Shown in pieces: positions 57,758 through 64,000 of a DNA stretch of 64,000 nt (its first letter is position 1; each line of letters starts with the position of its first letter). The notes beneath the pieces were generated by a model. That model searched no databases and was not told the origin of the DNA. It was given only the letters and a program-made list of their open reading frames with translations. The position numbers were made by a program, and so were the translations under genes. The DNA comes from Cellulosimicrobium marinum (GTDB taxonomy: Bacteria; Actinomycetota; Actinomycetes; Actinomycetales; Cellulomonadaceae). Where the stretch lies: the NCBI RefSeq assembly GCF_020551945.1, contig NZ_JAJBZH010000009.1:1-64000 (forward strand), in the 5' to 3' direction.

Positions 57758-60208
57758 ATGGCGCGCAAGTCCTCGACACCCTCGCTCGACCCGTCCGAGG
57801 TGCACGAGACGATCGTCGACGTCGACGTCGCCACGGAGATGGAGGGGTCGTTCCTCGAGTACGCCTACTCCGTCATCTACTCGCGCGCCCTGCCCGACGC
57901 GCGCGACGGTCTCAAGCCCGTGCAGCGCCGCATCCTCTACATGATGGCGGACATGGGCCTGCGCCCGGACCGCTCGCACGTGAAGTCCGCGCGCGTCGTG
58001 GGCGAGGTCATGGGCAAGCTGCACCCGCACGGCGACGGCGCGATCTACGACGCGCTCGTGCGCCTCGCGCAGGACTTCTCGCTGCGCCTGCCGCTCGTCG
58101 ACGGGCACGGCAACTTCGGGTCGCTCGACGACGGCCCCGCCGCCTCCCGGTACACCGAGGCGCGGCTCGCGCCCGCCGCGCTCGCCATGACCACGAACCT
58201 CGACGAGGACGTCGTCGACTTCGTCCCCAACTACGACAACAAGCTCACGCAGCCCGAGGTGCTGCCCGCGGCGATCCCGAACCTCCTGGTCAACGGGGCG
58301 TCGGGCATCGCGGTCGGCATGGCGACGAACATGGCGCCGCACAACCTCGTCGAGGTCGTCGCCGCCGCGCGCCACCTCGTCAAGCACCCCGACGCCGACC
58401 TCGACGCGCTCATGCGGTTCGTCCCCGGCCCCGACCTGCCCTCGGGCGGCAAGATCGTCGGCCTCGACGGCATCCGCGACGCCTACCGCACCGGCCGCGG
58501 GTCGTTCCGCACGCGCGCCACCGCCCGCGTGGAGAACCTCACGCCGCGCCGCAAGGGCATCGTCATCACGGAGCTGCCGTACGTCGTCGGCCCGGAGAAG
58601 GTGATCGAGAAGATCGCCGAGGGCGTCAAGGCCAAGAAGATCCAGGGGGTCACCGCGGCGACCGACCTCACGGACCGCGAGCACGGCCTGCGGATCGTCG
58701 TCGAGGTCAAGACGGGGTTCAACCCCGAGGCGGTGCTCGAGCAGCTCTACCGGTACACGCCGCTGGAGGACTCGTTCGGCATCAACAACGTCGCGCTCGT
58801 CGACGGCCAGCCGCGCACCCTCGGGCTGCGCGAGCTGCTCGTCGTGTGGGTCGACCACCGCATCGACGTCGTGCGGCGGCGGTCGCAGCACCGCCTGCGC
58901 AAGCGGTCCGAGCGCCTGCACCTCGTCGACGGCCTCCTCATCGCGATCGTCGACATCGACGAGGTCATCCAGGTGATCCGCTCCTCCGACGACGCCCGGG
59001 CCGCCCGCGAGCGCCTCCAGACCGTGTTCGACCTCTCCGAGCCGCAGTCCGAGTACATCCTCGAGCTGCAGCTGCGCCGCCTGACGAAGTTCTCCCGCAT
59101 CGAGCTCGAGAAGGAGCAGGAGACGCTGCGCCGCGAGATCGCCGAGCTCGAGGAGATCCTCGCCGACGACGCCGTGCTGCGCGGCGTCGTCTCGGCCGAG
59201 ATGGCCGAGGTCGCGAAGACGTACGGCACGCCGCGGCGCACCGTCCTCCTGGAGTCGGCGGGCGCCGCGCCGACGACCACGTCGGCCGTGCCGCTCGAGG
59301 TCGCCGACACCCCGTGCTGGGCCCTGTTCTCCACCACGGGACTGCTCGCCCGCACGAGCGACGACACCGAGCCCGGGCGCACCGGGCCCCGGGCGGCGCA
59401 CGACGCCCTGCGCGCCAGCGTCCGCACGACCGCTCGCGGCGAGATCGGCCTCGTGACGACGCGCGGGCGGATGGTGCGTGTGTCCGTCCTCGACCTGCCC
59501 GCGATCCCGCCGACCGACGGCGCGCCCAGCCTGTCCGGCGGGGTGCCGCTCAGCGAGGTCGTCGCGCTCGAGCCCGGCGAGGAGGCCGTGACCATCGCCT
59601 CGCTCGCCACCGACGCTCCCCCGCTCGCGCTCGGGACCGCGCAGGGTGTCGTCAAGCGCGTCCTGCCCGGTGACGTGCCGAACAACCGCGACGCGTGGGA
59701 GGTCGTCGGCCTCAAGGACGGCGACGTCGTCGTGGGCGCCGCCCCCGCGACCGACACCGACGAGGTCGTGTTCGTCAGCTCCGACGCGAGCCTGCTGCAC
59801 TTCGACGCGAGCGCCGTCCGGCCCCAGGGCCGTGCGGCGGGCGGCATGGCGGGCATCCGGTTGGGTGCCGGCCAGCGCGTCGTGTTCTTCGGCGTCGTCC
59901 CGGCCGACGTGCGCGACCTCGGCGTCGTCGTCACGGTCGCCGGGTCGTCCGCGGCGCTGCCCGGGACCCAGACCGGCGCCGCGAAGGTCACCCCGTACGA
60001 GCTGTACCCGGGCAAGGGCCGCGGCACCGGCGGCGTGCGCGCGCACCGCTTCCTCAAGGGCGAGGACACCCTCATCCTCGCCTGGGTCGGGCAGGGTCCC
60101 GCCCGCGCCTCGGGGTCCGGGGGCCAGGTCGCCGAGCTGCCCGAGGCCGACCAGCGCCGCGACGGGTCCGGCACGCCGCTCGCCGGTCCGGTCGTCGCCG
60201 TCGGCTGA
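57758..60208 (+). CDS. parC: DNA gyrase/topoisomerase IV subunit A (ParC-like)
   Basis: An 816-residue type IIA topoisomerase A subunit. [20 protein letters not shown] is near residue 47, the quinolone-resistance region [13 protein letters not shown] at about 90-102, and the DNA-cleaving tyrosine in [11 protein letters not shown] near residue 132. The C-terminal beta-pinwheel contains only a degenerate GyrA-box ([10 protein letters not shown], about 689-698). That favours the second, ParC-like enzyme of actinobacteria over GyrA itself. The matching B subunit is not in the window. GGCAGGAG lies upstream of the ATG. Confidence 0.88.
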   Translation: MARKSSTPSLDPSEVHETIVDVDVATEMEGSFLEYAYSVIYSRALPDARDGLKPVQRRILYMMADMGLRPDRSHVKSARVVGEVMGKLHPHGDGAIYDALVRLAQDFSLRLPLVDGHGNFGSLDDGPAASRYTEARLAPAALAMTTNLDEDVVDFVPNYDNKLTQPEVLPAAIPNLLVNGASGIAVGMATNMAPHNLVEVVAAARHLVKHPDADLDALMRFVPGPDLPSGGKIVGLDGIRDAYRTGRGSFRTRATARVENLTPRRKGIVITELPYVVGPEKVIEKIAEGVKAKKIQGVTAATDLTDREHGLRIVVEVKTGFNPEAVLEQLYRYTPLEDSFGINNVALVDGQPRTLGLRELLVVWVDHRIDVVRRRSQHRLRKRSERLHLVDGLLIAIVDIDEVIQVIRSSDDARAARERLQTVFDLSEPQSEYILELQLRRLTKFSRIELEKEQETLRREIAELEEILADDAVLRGVVSAEMAEVAKTYGTPRRTVLLESAGAAPTTTSAVPLEVADTPCWALFSTTGLLARTSDDTEPGRTGPRAAHDALRASVRTTARGEIGLVTTRGRMVRVSVLDLPAIPPTDGAPSLSGGVPLSEVVALEPGEEAVTIASLATDAPPLALGTAQGVVKRVLPGDVPNNRDAWEVVGLKDGDVVVGAAPATDTDEVVFVSSDASLLHFDASAVRPQGRAAGGMAGIRLGAGQRVVFFGVVPADVRDLGVVVTVAGSSAALPGTQTGAAKVTPYELYPGKGRGTGGVRAHRFLKGEDTLILAWVGQGPARASGSGGQVAELPEADQRRDGSGTPLAGPVVAVG

Positions 60209-60377
60209 CACGGTGCCTTCCCCCTGGTCGTGACGGCGCAGGACGCCGAGCACGGGCGGGCGGCGCAGCACGGGGCGCGCGGTACGGCCAGAACGCGAGC
60301 GTGTACGTCACCCGGCACCGAGGAAGAAGCCCACCATGACGAGGAGGCGACCGTCGTGGTCACGAGCAGCCACGGGA
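60209..60377. other. Intergenic region between parC and the orphan gene
   Basis: This 169-bp stretch between convergent genes has only a small five-pair stem (CGGCG-CAGGA-CGCCG). No strong terminator or gene is seen. It marks the left edge of the compositionally different segment. Confidence 0.45.
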
Positions 60378-61238
60378 TCAGAGGTCCTTCAGGCTGGAGT
60401 CGCGCTGAGGCTGGATCACTGCCGAGGCGGCCACCACCAGGGAGTGCAGCGCTGGCAGGTCCCGCACCCGCTCGTGCTCGTGGCGCTTGCTGATGAGCTT
60501 CACGTGCGCCTTCTCGACGCGCTGGTCCTTCGAGTCACGGTAGTGGACGTGGATCTCCCACAGCGCGGGCGCCCCGTCGACCTCGACCGAGAAGTTCCTG
60601 GTGAAGGGACCTGTCGGGTTCCCCTTCTTCTTCGCCTTCTCGTCCTGGGTCCGGAAGGTCAGGGTGTGCGCGAGGCCGCCGATGATCGTGTCGGTGTGCC
60701 AGTCCGTCAGGGTCCGGCCTGCTCCGGGCTGTCCCGTGGCGCGGAGATGGTCGATCTGCGCCTGCCTGATCGCGGCCAGCTCCTGCTGCATCTCCTTCTC
60801 CATCTTGGCCCGGATGGCACCGGCCTTCACCGGGACGTCCTTGCCGTCCTTGTACTTCTTCGTCATGGCGAGGAACTCGGCCCAGGTGACGTTCTGCACC
60901 AGGCTCTGGAACTGAGCATGGCTCTGGCACCACCGCGTGACGAGAAGGATCGCGCCGTCGACCGCTGCGCCCGACGCCCCCCACGTCCGCGGGATGAGGC
61001 TGGCGTAGTCCAGCTCCTCGCTGCGCGTCGGGACGTACGCGCGCTGCACGGCCGTGCTGACCGCCCGGTTCCCGGCGCTTGCCTGGACCTGCAGCATCGC
61101 GTCACGTCCGCCGTCCTGCGGGCGGAGTACGGCAGGTACGTGTGTCGTGGCTCGAGCGGCACCCGGACGAGGACGTGCCCCCGACCGACGGAGCACAGGC
61201 GCGGAATCAGCGCGGACCTCGTGGTGCAGGTGGCTCAT
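60378..61238 (-). CDS. Orphan protein with eCIS-cargo-like N-terminal tag
   Basis: This 286-residue protein is of unknown function. The N-terminus (MSHLHHEVRADSAP, then Pro/Arg-rich, then MLQVQASAGNRAVSTAVQR at residues 48-66) resembles the leader of many actinobacterial proteins linked to contractile injection systems (LQ...AGN.AV..L pattern). Residues 67-120 are helical. Next comes a Lys-rich, Gln-rich helix (MEKEMQQELAAIRQAQIDHL). The C-terminal beta-rich domain has conserved-looking residues DWHTDTIIGG, WEIHVHYRDS and KRHEHERVRDL. GC is 60-65% in places against about 74% around it. No sheath, baseplate or DUF4157 gene is near. ATG chosen over a GTG inside an upstream palindrome. Confidence 0.6.
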   Translation of the reverse strand: MSHLHHEVRADSAPVLRRSGARPRPGAARATTHVPAVLRPQDGGRDAMLQVQASAGNRAVSTAVQRAYVPTRSEELDYASLIPRTWGASGAAVDGAILLVTRWCQSHAQFQSLVQNVTWAEFLAMTKKYKDGKDVPVKAGAIRAKMEKEMQQELAAIRQAQIDHLRATGQPGAGRTLTDWHTDTIIGGLAHTLTFRTQDEKAKKKGNPTGPFTRNFSVEVDGAPALWEIHVHYRDSKDQRVEKAHVKLISKRHEHERVRDLPALHSLVVAASAVIQPQRDSSLKDL

Positions 61239-61246
61239 GCTCCATC

Positions 61247-61262
61247 GTGCGACCGGTCGCAC
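61247..61262. promoter_or_regulatory. Perfect 16-bp palindrome upstream of the orphan gene
   Basis: GTGCGACCGGTCGCAC is a perfect dyad, beginning nine bases before the ATG at 61238. A second inverted repeat, GTGCCCG-AA-CGGGCAC, stands at 61273-61288. Either may be an operator; the second may instead terminate the upstream gene. Confidence 0.45.
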
Positions 61263-61341
61263 CCCGCACGGTGTGCCCGAACGGGCACGACGGAGCGCAG
61301 CGATCAGTTCCCCGACCGCCCGAGCCCGTGGACGACCCGTC

Positions 61342-62790
61342 TCAGGCGTTCGCGAGCTCGCGGTCGTCCGTCACGGGCTTCTGGTCCTCGTAGCGACGGA
61401 CGACCCGGCTGACGGTCGACCGCGACGCCGAGACCTGCTCGGCGATCTCCCGCTGGTTGAGGCCCGTGCGCGCCAGCTCGACGATGCGGCGGTCGCGCTC
61501 CGCGGTCGGGTCGTCGGCGGGGTTCGCGTCGGCGGCGCGGTCCACGTCGTCAGTGCGGTCCGCGTCAGTGAGGCTGTCGACGCGGGCCGGGGCGCCCGGC
61601 ACGCCGTCCACGGGGCGAGCCAGGTCGAAGACCTCCACCCGTCGGGTGTGACCCGTCACCGCCGGCGGCTCCACGACCCGCGCCGTGTCGGCGACCTCCG
61701 GGGTCGGCTGGTCCCACGGGAGCGGCCCGGTGCGCCGTCCGAACACCTCCTTCACGCGCGCCTCGAGGTTCGGCAGCGCCTCGAAGGCGGTCTCCGGCAC
61801 GTACGGCTTCTCCTCCGGCTCGGTGGCCGTGCCCTCGACGGCAGGTGTCTCGACGGCAGGCGCCTCGACGACAGCGGTCCCGACAGCAGGGGTCTCGACG
61901 GCGAGCACCGCGGGCCGCACCTCGGCGGCGCGGTACTCGACCTCCCGCGTCTCGGCGTCACGCGCAGGCTCCGGCGCGTGAGCCGGGCGAGGCGCGACCG
62001 GCGTCCCCGAGCGCGCCGCGCTCGACGAGGGCGTGGCCGCGGCCGTCTCGGCCCGTCCCCGGGCGGTGCCGCGCTTGACGGAGCTCGCCCCGATGAGGTC
62101 GAGCCGCGTGCCGTGGCGCTCTGCCGCCTCCAGACGGTCGACCCAGACCTGCATGCGGCGCTCGAAGTCCTCGACGGTCAGCAGCTTGAGGGCGCCGTCG
62201 CGCGCTGCGCGCTGTCGCTGGTGGGCGGCCCGGACCTTGCGCAGGTCCGCCGACGAACCCGAGCTGTCCGCCCGCGCGTCGCGCCACTGCTCCAGTGCGG
62301 TGACGTAGGCGTGGACCCGCGTCTCACGGCGACGCTCGTCGAGGGTGTGCCCCGTGACCATGTGCCGCTCTCCCACGAGCGCGAGGTGCCACATCAGGGC
62401 CGCGACCAGCGGCGGGACGAACCGGAACACGACCATGTACGGGGTGCTCTCGGTCGGCACGGCGATCTCGTGGAGCGCCGCGAACACGCCCGACGTCCCG
62501 GACAGCACCCAGGTCAGCGTGAGGAGCACGCCGTAGGGACGCCCCTCCAGCGCCGCGTTGCGGGCCATGAGCGCCACGGCGACGAGGCTGACCTCGAGGA
62601 AGCCCGCCAGGCCGTACGCCTCGAGCGGCGACATGTGCGCGACCTCGAGACCGAACAGGACCATGCCGCTGTACGCCAGCGCGGTCGCGATCGTCGCCGC
62701 GACGATCACCGCGACCATCGGGAGGTGGCGCCCCCGGTAGCGCACCTGCCGCGGTGATCCGCCCGATCCGGTCTGGTCCTGCTGTGTCAC
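61342..62790 (-). CDS. DUF2637-like membrane protein fused to a C-terminal helix-turn-helix
   Basis: A 482-residue protein. Four membrane helices occupy about residues 25-137; they include GLAGFLEVSLVAVALMARNA and VFRFVPPLVAALMWHLAL, like the DUF2637/Spd proteins of actinobacterial plasmids and integrative elements. A long cytosolic region follows: a charged helical part (about 150-235), then low-complexity Ala/Glu/Val/Thr repeats (about 260-345). The last 50 residues hold a resolvase-type HTH: ELARTGLNQREIAEQVSAS followed by RSTVSRVV. The GTG has a GGAGG site five bases upstream, which decides the start. A membrane-tethered DNA-binding role is inferred. Confidence 0.7.
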   Translation of the reverse strand: MTQQDQTGSGGSPRQVRYRGRHLPMVAVIVAATIATALAYSGMVLFGLEVAHMSPLEAYGLAGFLEVSLVAVALMARNAALEGRPYGVLLTLTWVLSGTSGVFAALHEIAVPTESTPYMVVFRFVPPLVAALMWHLALVGERHMVTGHTLDERRRETRVHAYVTALEQWRDARADSSGSSADLRKVRAAHQRQRAARDGALKLLTVEDFERRMQVWVDRLEAAERHGTRLDLIGASSVKRGTARGRAETAAATPSSSAARSGTPVAPRPAHAPEPARDAETREVEYRAAEVRPAVLAVETPAVGTAVVEAPAVETPAVEGTATEPEEKPYVPETAFEALPNLEARVKEVFGRRTGPLPWDQPTPEVADTARVVEPPAVTGHTRRVEVFDLARPVDGVPGAPARVDSLTDADRTDDVDRAADANPADDPTAERDRRIVELARTGLNQREIAEQVSASRSTVSRVVRRYEDQKPVTDDRELANA

Positions 62791-62823
62791 GTCGTCCTCC
62801 GAGAAGTGGGGTGGGGCGCACAT

Positions 62824-62852
62824 ATCCCAACACTCAGGACACTCCTCGTCAA
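62824..62852 (-). promoter_or_regulatory. Sigma70-type promoter of the DUF2637-like gene
   Basis: On the minus strand TTGACG (complement of 62847-62852) and TGGGAT (complement of 62824-62829) are separated by exactly 17 bases. Two copies of GAGTGT lie in the spacer. Confidence 0.6.
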
Positions 62853-62935
62853 CGCACCAGAACGCACCGCAACGGGATCGTGAGCACGGCCCCGACGACG
62901 GAGGCGCCGACACGCACGAACGGTCCCGGACAGCA

Positions 62936-62972
62936 CGACGCCGCGCCCACCCGGGTGGGGGACGCGGCGTCG
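62936..62972 (-). terminator. Terminator of the suf operon
   Basis: Ten pairs (62936-62945 with 63 to 72 of the 62900s) and a further six-pair CCCACC/GGTGGG stem after a small bulge form a strong hairpin, starting 18 bases after the sufT stop. Confidence 0.75.
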
Positions 62973-62989
62973 GACGAGCGGGGCGTCGG

Positions 62990-63340
62990 TCAGACGTTGA
63001 ACCCCAGGGCGCGGAGCTGGTCCTTGCCGTCGTCGGTGATCTTCTCGGGGCCCCACGGCGGCATCCAGACCCAGTTGACGCGGAAGCCGTCGACGAGGCC
63101 GTCGAGGGCCTGCGCGGACTGGTCCTCGATGACGTCGGTCAGCGGGCAGGCCGCGGACGTGAGCGTCATGTCGATGACGGCGTGGTTGTTCTGGTCGATC
63201 TGGACGCCGTAGACGAGTCCGAGGTCGACGACGTTGATGCCGAGCTCGGGGTCGATGACGTCGCGCAGGGCCTCCTCGACGTCCGCCACCGTGGGCAGGC
63301 TCGGGGCGACGCCCTCGGGGGCGGGCGTGTCGGTGCTCAT
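62990..63340 (-). CDS. sufT: SufT-like metal-sulfur cluster assembly factor (DUF59)
   Basis: A 116-residue DUF59/MIP18-type protein, last gene of the suf operon. The family's DVIDPELGINVVDLGLVYGV begins near residue 27. SAACPLTDVIEDQ holds the conserved cysteine, and VWMPPWGPEKITDDGKDQLRALGF forms the C-terminus. It helps mature Fe-S proteins. The ATG overlaps the sufU stop (ATGA) and has a GGAGGAG site. Confidence 0.92.
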   Translation of the reverse strand: MSTDTPAPEGVAPSLPTVADVEEALRDVIDPELGINVVDLGLVYGVQIDQNNHAVIDMTLTSAACPLTDVIEDQSAQALDGLVDGFRVNWVWMPPWGPEKITDDGKDQLRALGFNV

Positions 63341-63882
63341 CGGTTCTCCTCCGTCGTGGTCGCGGCTCCTGCCGCGCCCGCATGGTCTGTCGTCGTGGGG
63401 TCCAGCGCGCCCGAGGTCACGAGCGAGTCCCGCAGCGCGGCCCAGCCGAGCAGGGCGCACTTGATCCGGGCCGGGTAGCGGGAGACGCCCGTGAACGCGG
63501 TGGCGTCGCCGAGCTCGTCCTCCGTGTCCTCGTCGAGGCCCTTGCCGCGCGAGCCCATGAGCTCGCGGAACACGTCGCCGAGGTGCTCGGCCTCGGTCAC
63601 CGGCCGGCCGGTGACGAGGTCGGTGAGGACGGACAGCGACGCCTGCGAGATGCTGCAGCCCTGCCCCTCCCAGCTCACGCGGGAGATCGTGGGCGCGGCC
63701 GCACCGTCGGCCACGGCGCCACCGAGCTCGACGCGCAGCGTCACCTCGTCGCCGCACGTCGGGTTCACCTGGTGCGACTGGCCGTGCAGCGCACCCTCGC
63801 CCACGTCGACGAGGCCCCGCCCGTGCGGGGTCTTCGCGTGGTCGAGGATGACCTGCTGGTACATCTGCTCGATGGCGCTCAT
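63337..63882 (-). CDS. sufU: SufU-type Fe-S assembly protein
   Basis: A 181-residue sulfur-transfer protein for the SUF system. Three conserved cysteines are present in NPTCGDEV, GQGCSISQAS and RIKCALLGW. The ATG start (MSAIEQMYQQVILDHAKTPHGRG) is the family's. The Ala/Thr-rich C-terminal 25 residues are not conserved. It accepts sulfur from SufS, whose gene lies 11 bases upstream, and is coupled to sufT. Confidence 0.95.
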   Translation of the reverse strand: MSAIEQMYQQVILDHAKTPHGRGLVDVGEGALHGQSHQVNPTCGDEVTLRVELGGAVADGAAAPTISRVSWEGQGCSISQASLSVLTDLVTGRPVTEAEHLGDVFRELMGSRGKGLDEDTEDELGDATAFTGVSRYPARIKCALLGWAALRDSLVTSGALDPTTTDHAGAAGAATTTEENR

Positions 63883-63893
63883 GGGTTCCTTCC

Positions 63894-64000
63894 TCAGTCC
63901 ACCGAGAAGAACGCCCGGACCCCCGCCAGCGCTTCCCGGAACGCGTCGACGTCCTCGCGCGTCGTGTACACCGAGGCGGACGCGCGTGCCGTCGCCGCGA
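63894..64000 (-). CDS. sufS: C-terminal end of SufS cysteine desulfurase, cut by the window edge
   Basis: The last 34 codons are readable on the minus strand: AATARASASVYTTREDVDAF, then REALAGVRAFFSVD and TGA. ARAS.SVY.TREDVDA matches the C-terminus of SufS-type desulfurases. It lies 11 bases upstream of sufU, in the usual actinobacterial order. Confidence 0.85.
   Translation of the reverse strand, partial: AATARASASVYTTREDVDAFREALAGVRAFFSVD

Noticed and set aside
60072-60311. A 79-codon minus-strand frame after parC
   Set aside because: It overlaps the end of parC, is nearly all Arg/Pro/Ala, and lacks start signals.

Overview
The window is chromosomal DNA of a high-GC (about 73-75%) actinobacterium. 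The family set (DUF3000, DUF3093, DUF3159, DUF3710, DUF4193, SepH, GuaB1, PIG-L deacetylase) and the many leaderless starts fit Actinomycetota. A pyruvate formate-lyase operon plus a D-aspartate-ligase-like gene beside an aspartate racemase point to a facultative member of the Micrococcales, of the Cellulomonas / Cellulosimicrobium / Isoptericola kind; this placement is inference. There is no CRISPR array, rRNA operon, transposase or integrase. The only RNA gene is the 3' end of a tRNA at the left edge.

Left third (1-23 kb): small unknown genes; a glgX-treY-treZ operon that turns glycogen into trehalose; a PPK2 polyphosphate kinase; zapE divergent from a RibD-type reductase gene; a gnd / D-Asp-ligase-like / aspartate racemase operon; DUF3000-rnd-femX; and a fadA-fadB beta-oxidation operon behind a palindromic operator. 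The D-Asp ligase, racemase and FemX-like genes together look like the equipment for a D-Asp-containing peptidoglycan cross-bridge.

Middle (23-37 kb): a PIG-L deacetylase, a three-gene RHH antitoxin / Doc toxin / SNF2 helicase operon with its own inverted-repeat operator, and pflB-pflA preceded by two regulatory palindromes (a DosR-like GGGACC-GGTCCC box and a Rex/CRP-like site). Then come a GCS2 ligase gene, dxs, a guaB1-nudix pair and a DUF1801 gene.

Right half (37-60 kb): acnA with a perfect 20-bp palindrome over its promoter, then a run that follows, as I recall it, the Mycobacterium tuberculosis order Rv2689c-Rv2701c (TRAM methyltransferase, APC permease, two TrkA proteins, DUF3159, OB-fold, DUF3710, dut, DUF3093, DUF4193, SuhB-like phosphatase). 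It continues with a TRIC channel, sepH, tdk, a phosphodiesterase, DUF5998, a GNAT/acyl-CoA-synthetase fusion and a topoisomerase IV/gyrase A subunit.

The most accessory part is 60.2-62.9 kb: a compositionally low-GC orphan gene whose N-terminus resembles the tag of contractile-injection-system cargo, next to a four-helix DUF2637-like membrane protein with a C-terminal helix-turn-helix. The window ends in a sufS-sufU-sufT iron-sulfur operon on the minus strand.

Two window-wide patterns stand out. About twenty genes on both strands have a TANNNT-like -10 box 6-8 nt before their start codon, implying leaderless mRNAs. Several genes also carry short direct duplications that include their stop codon.
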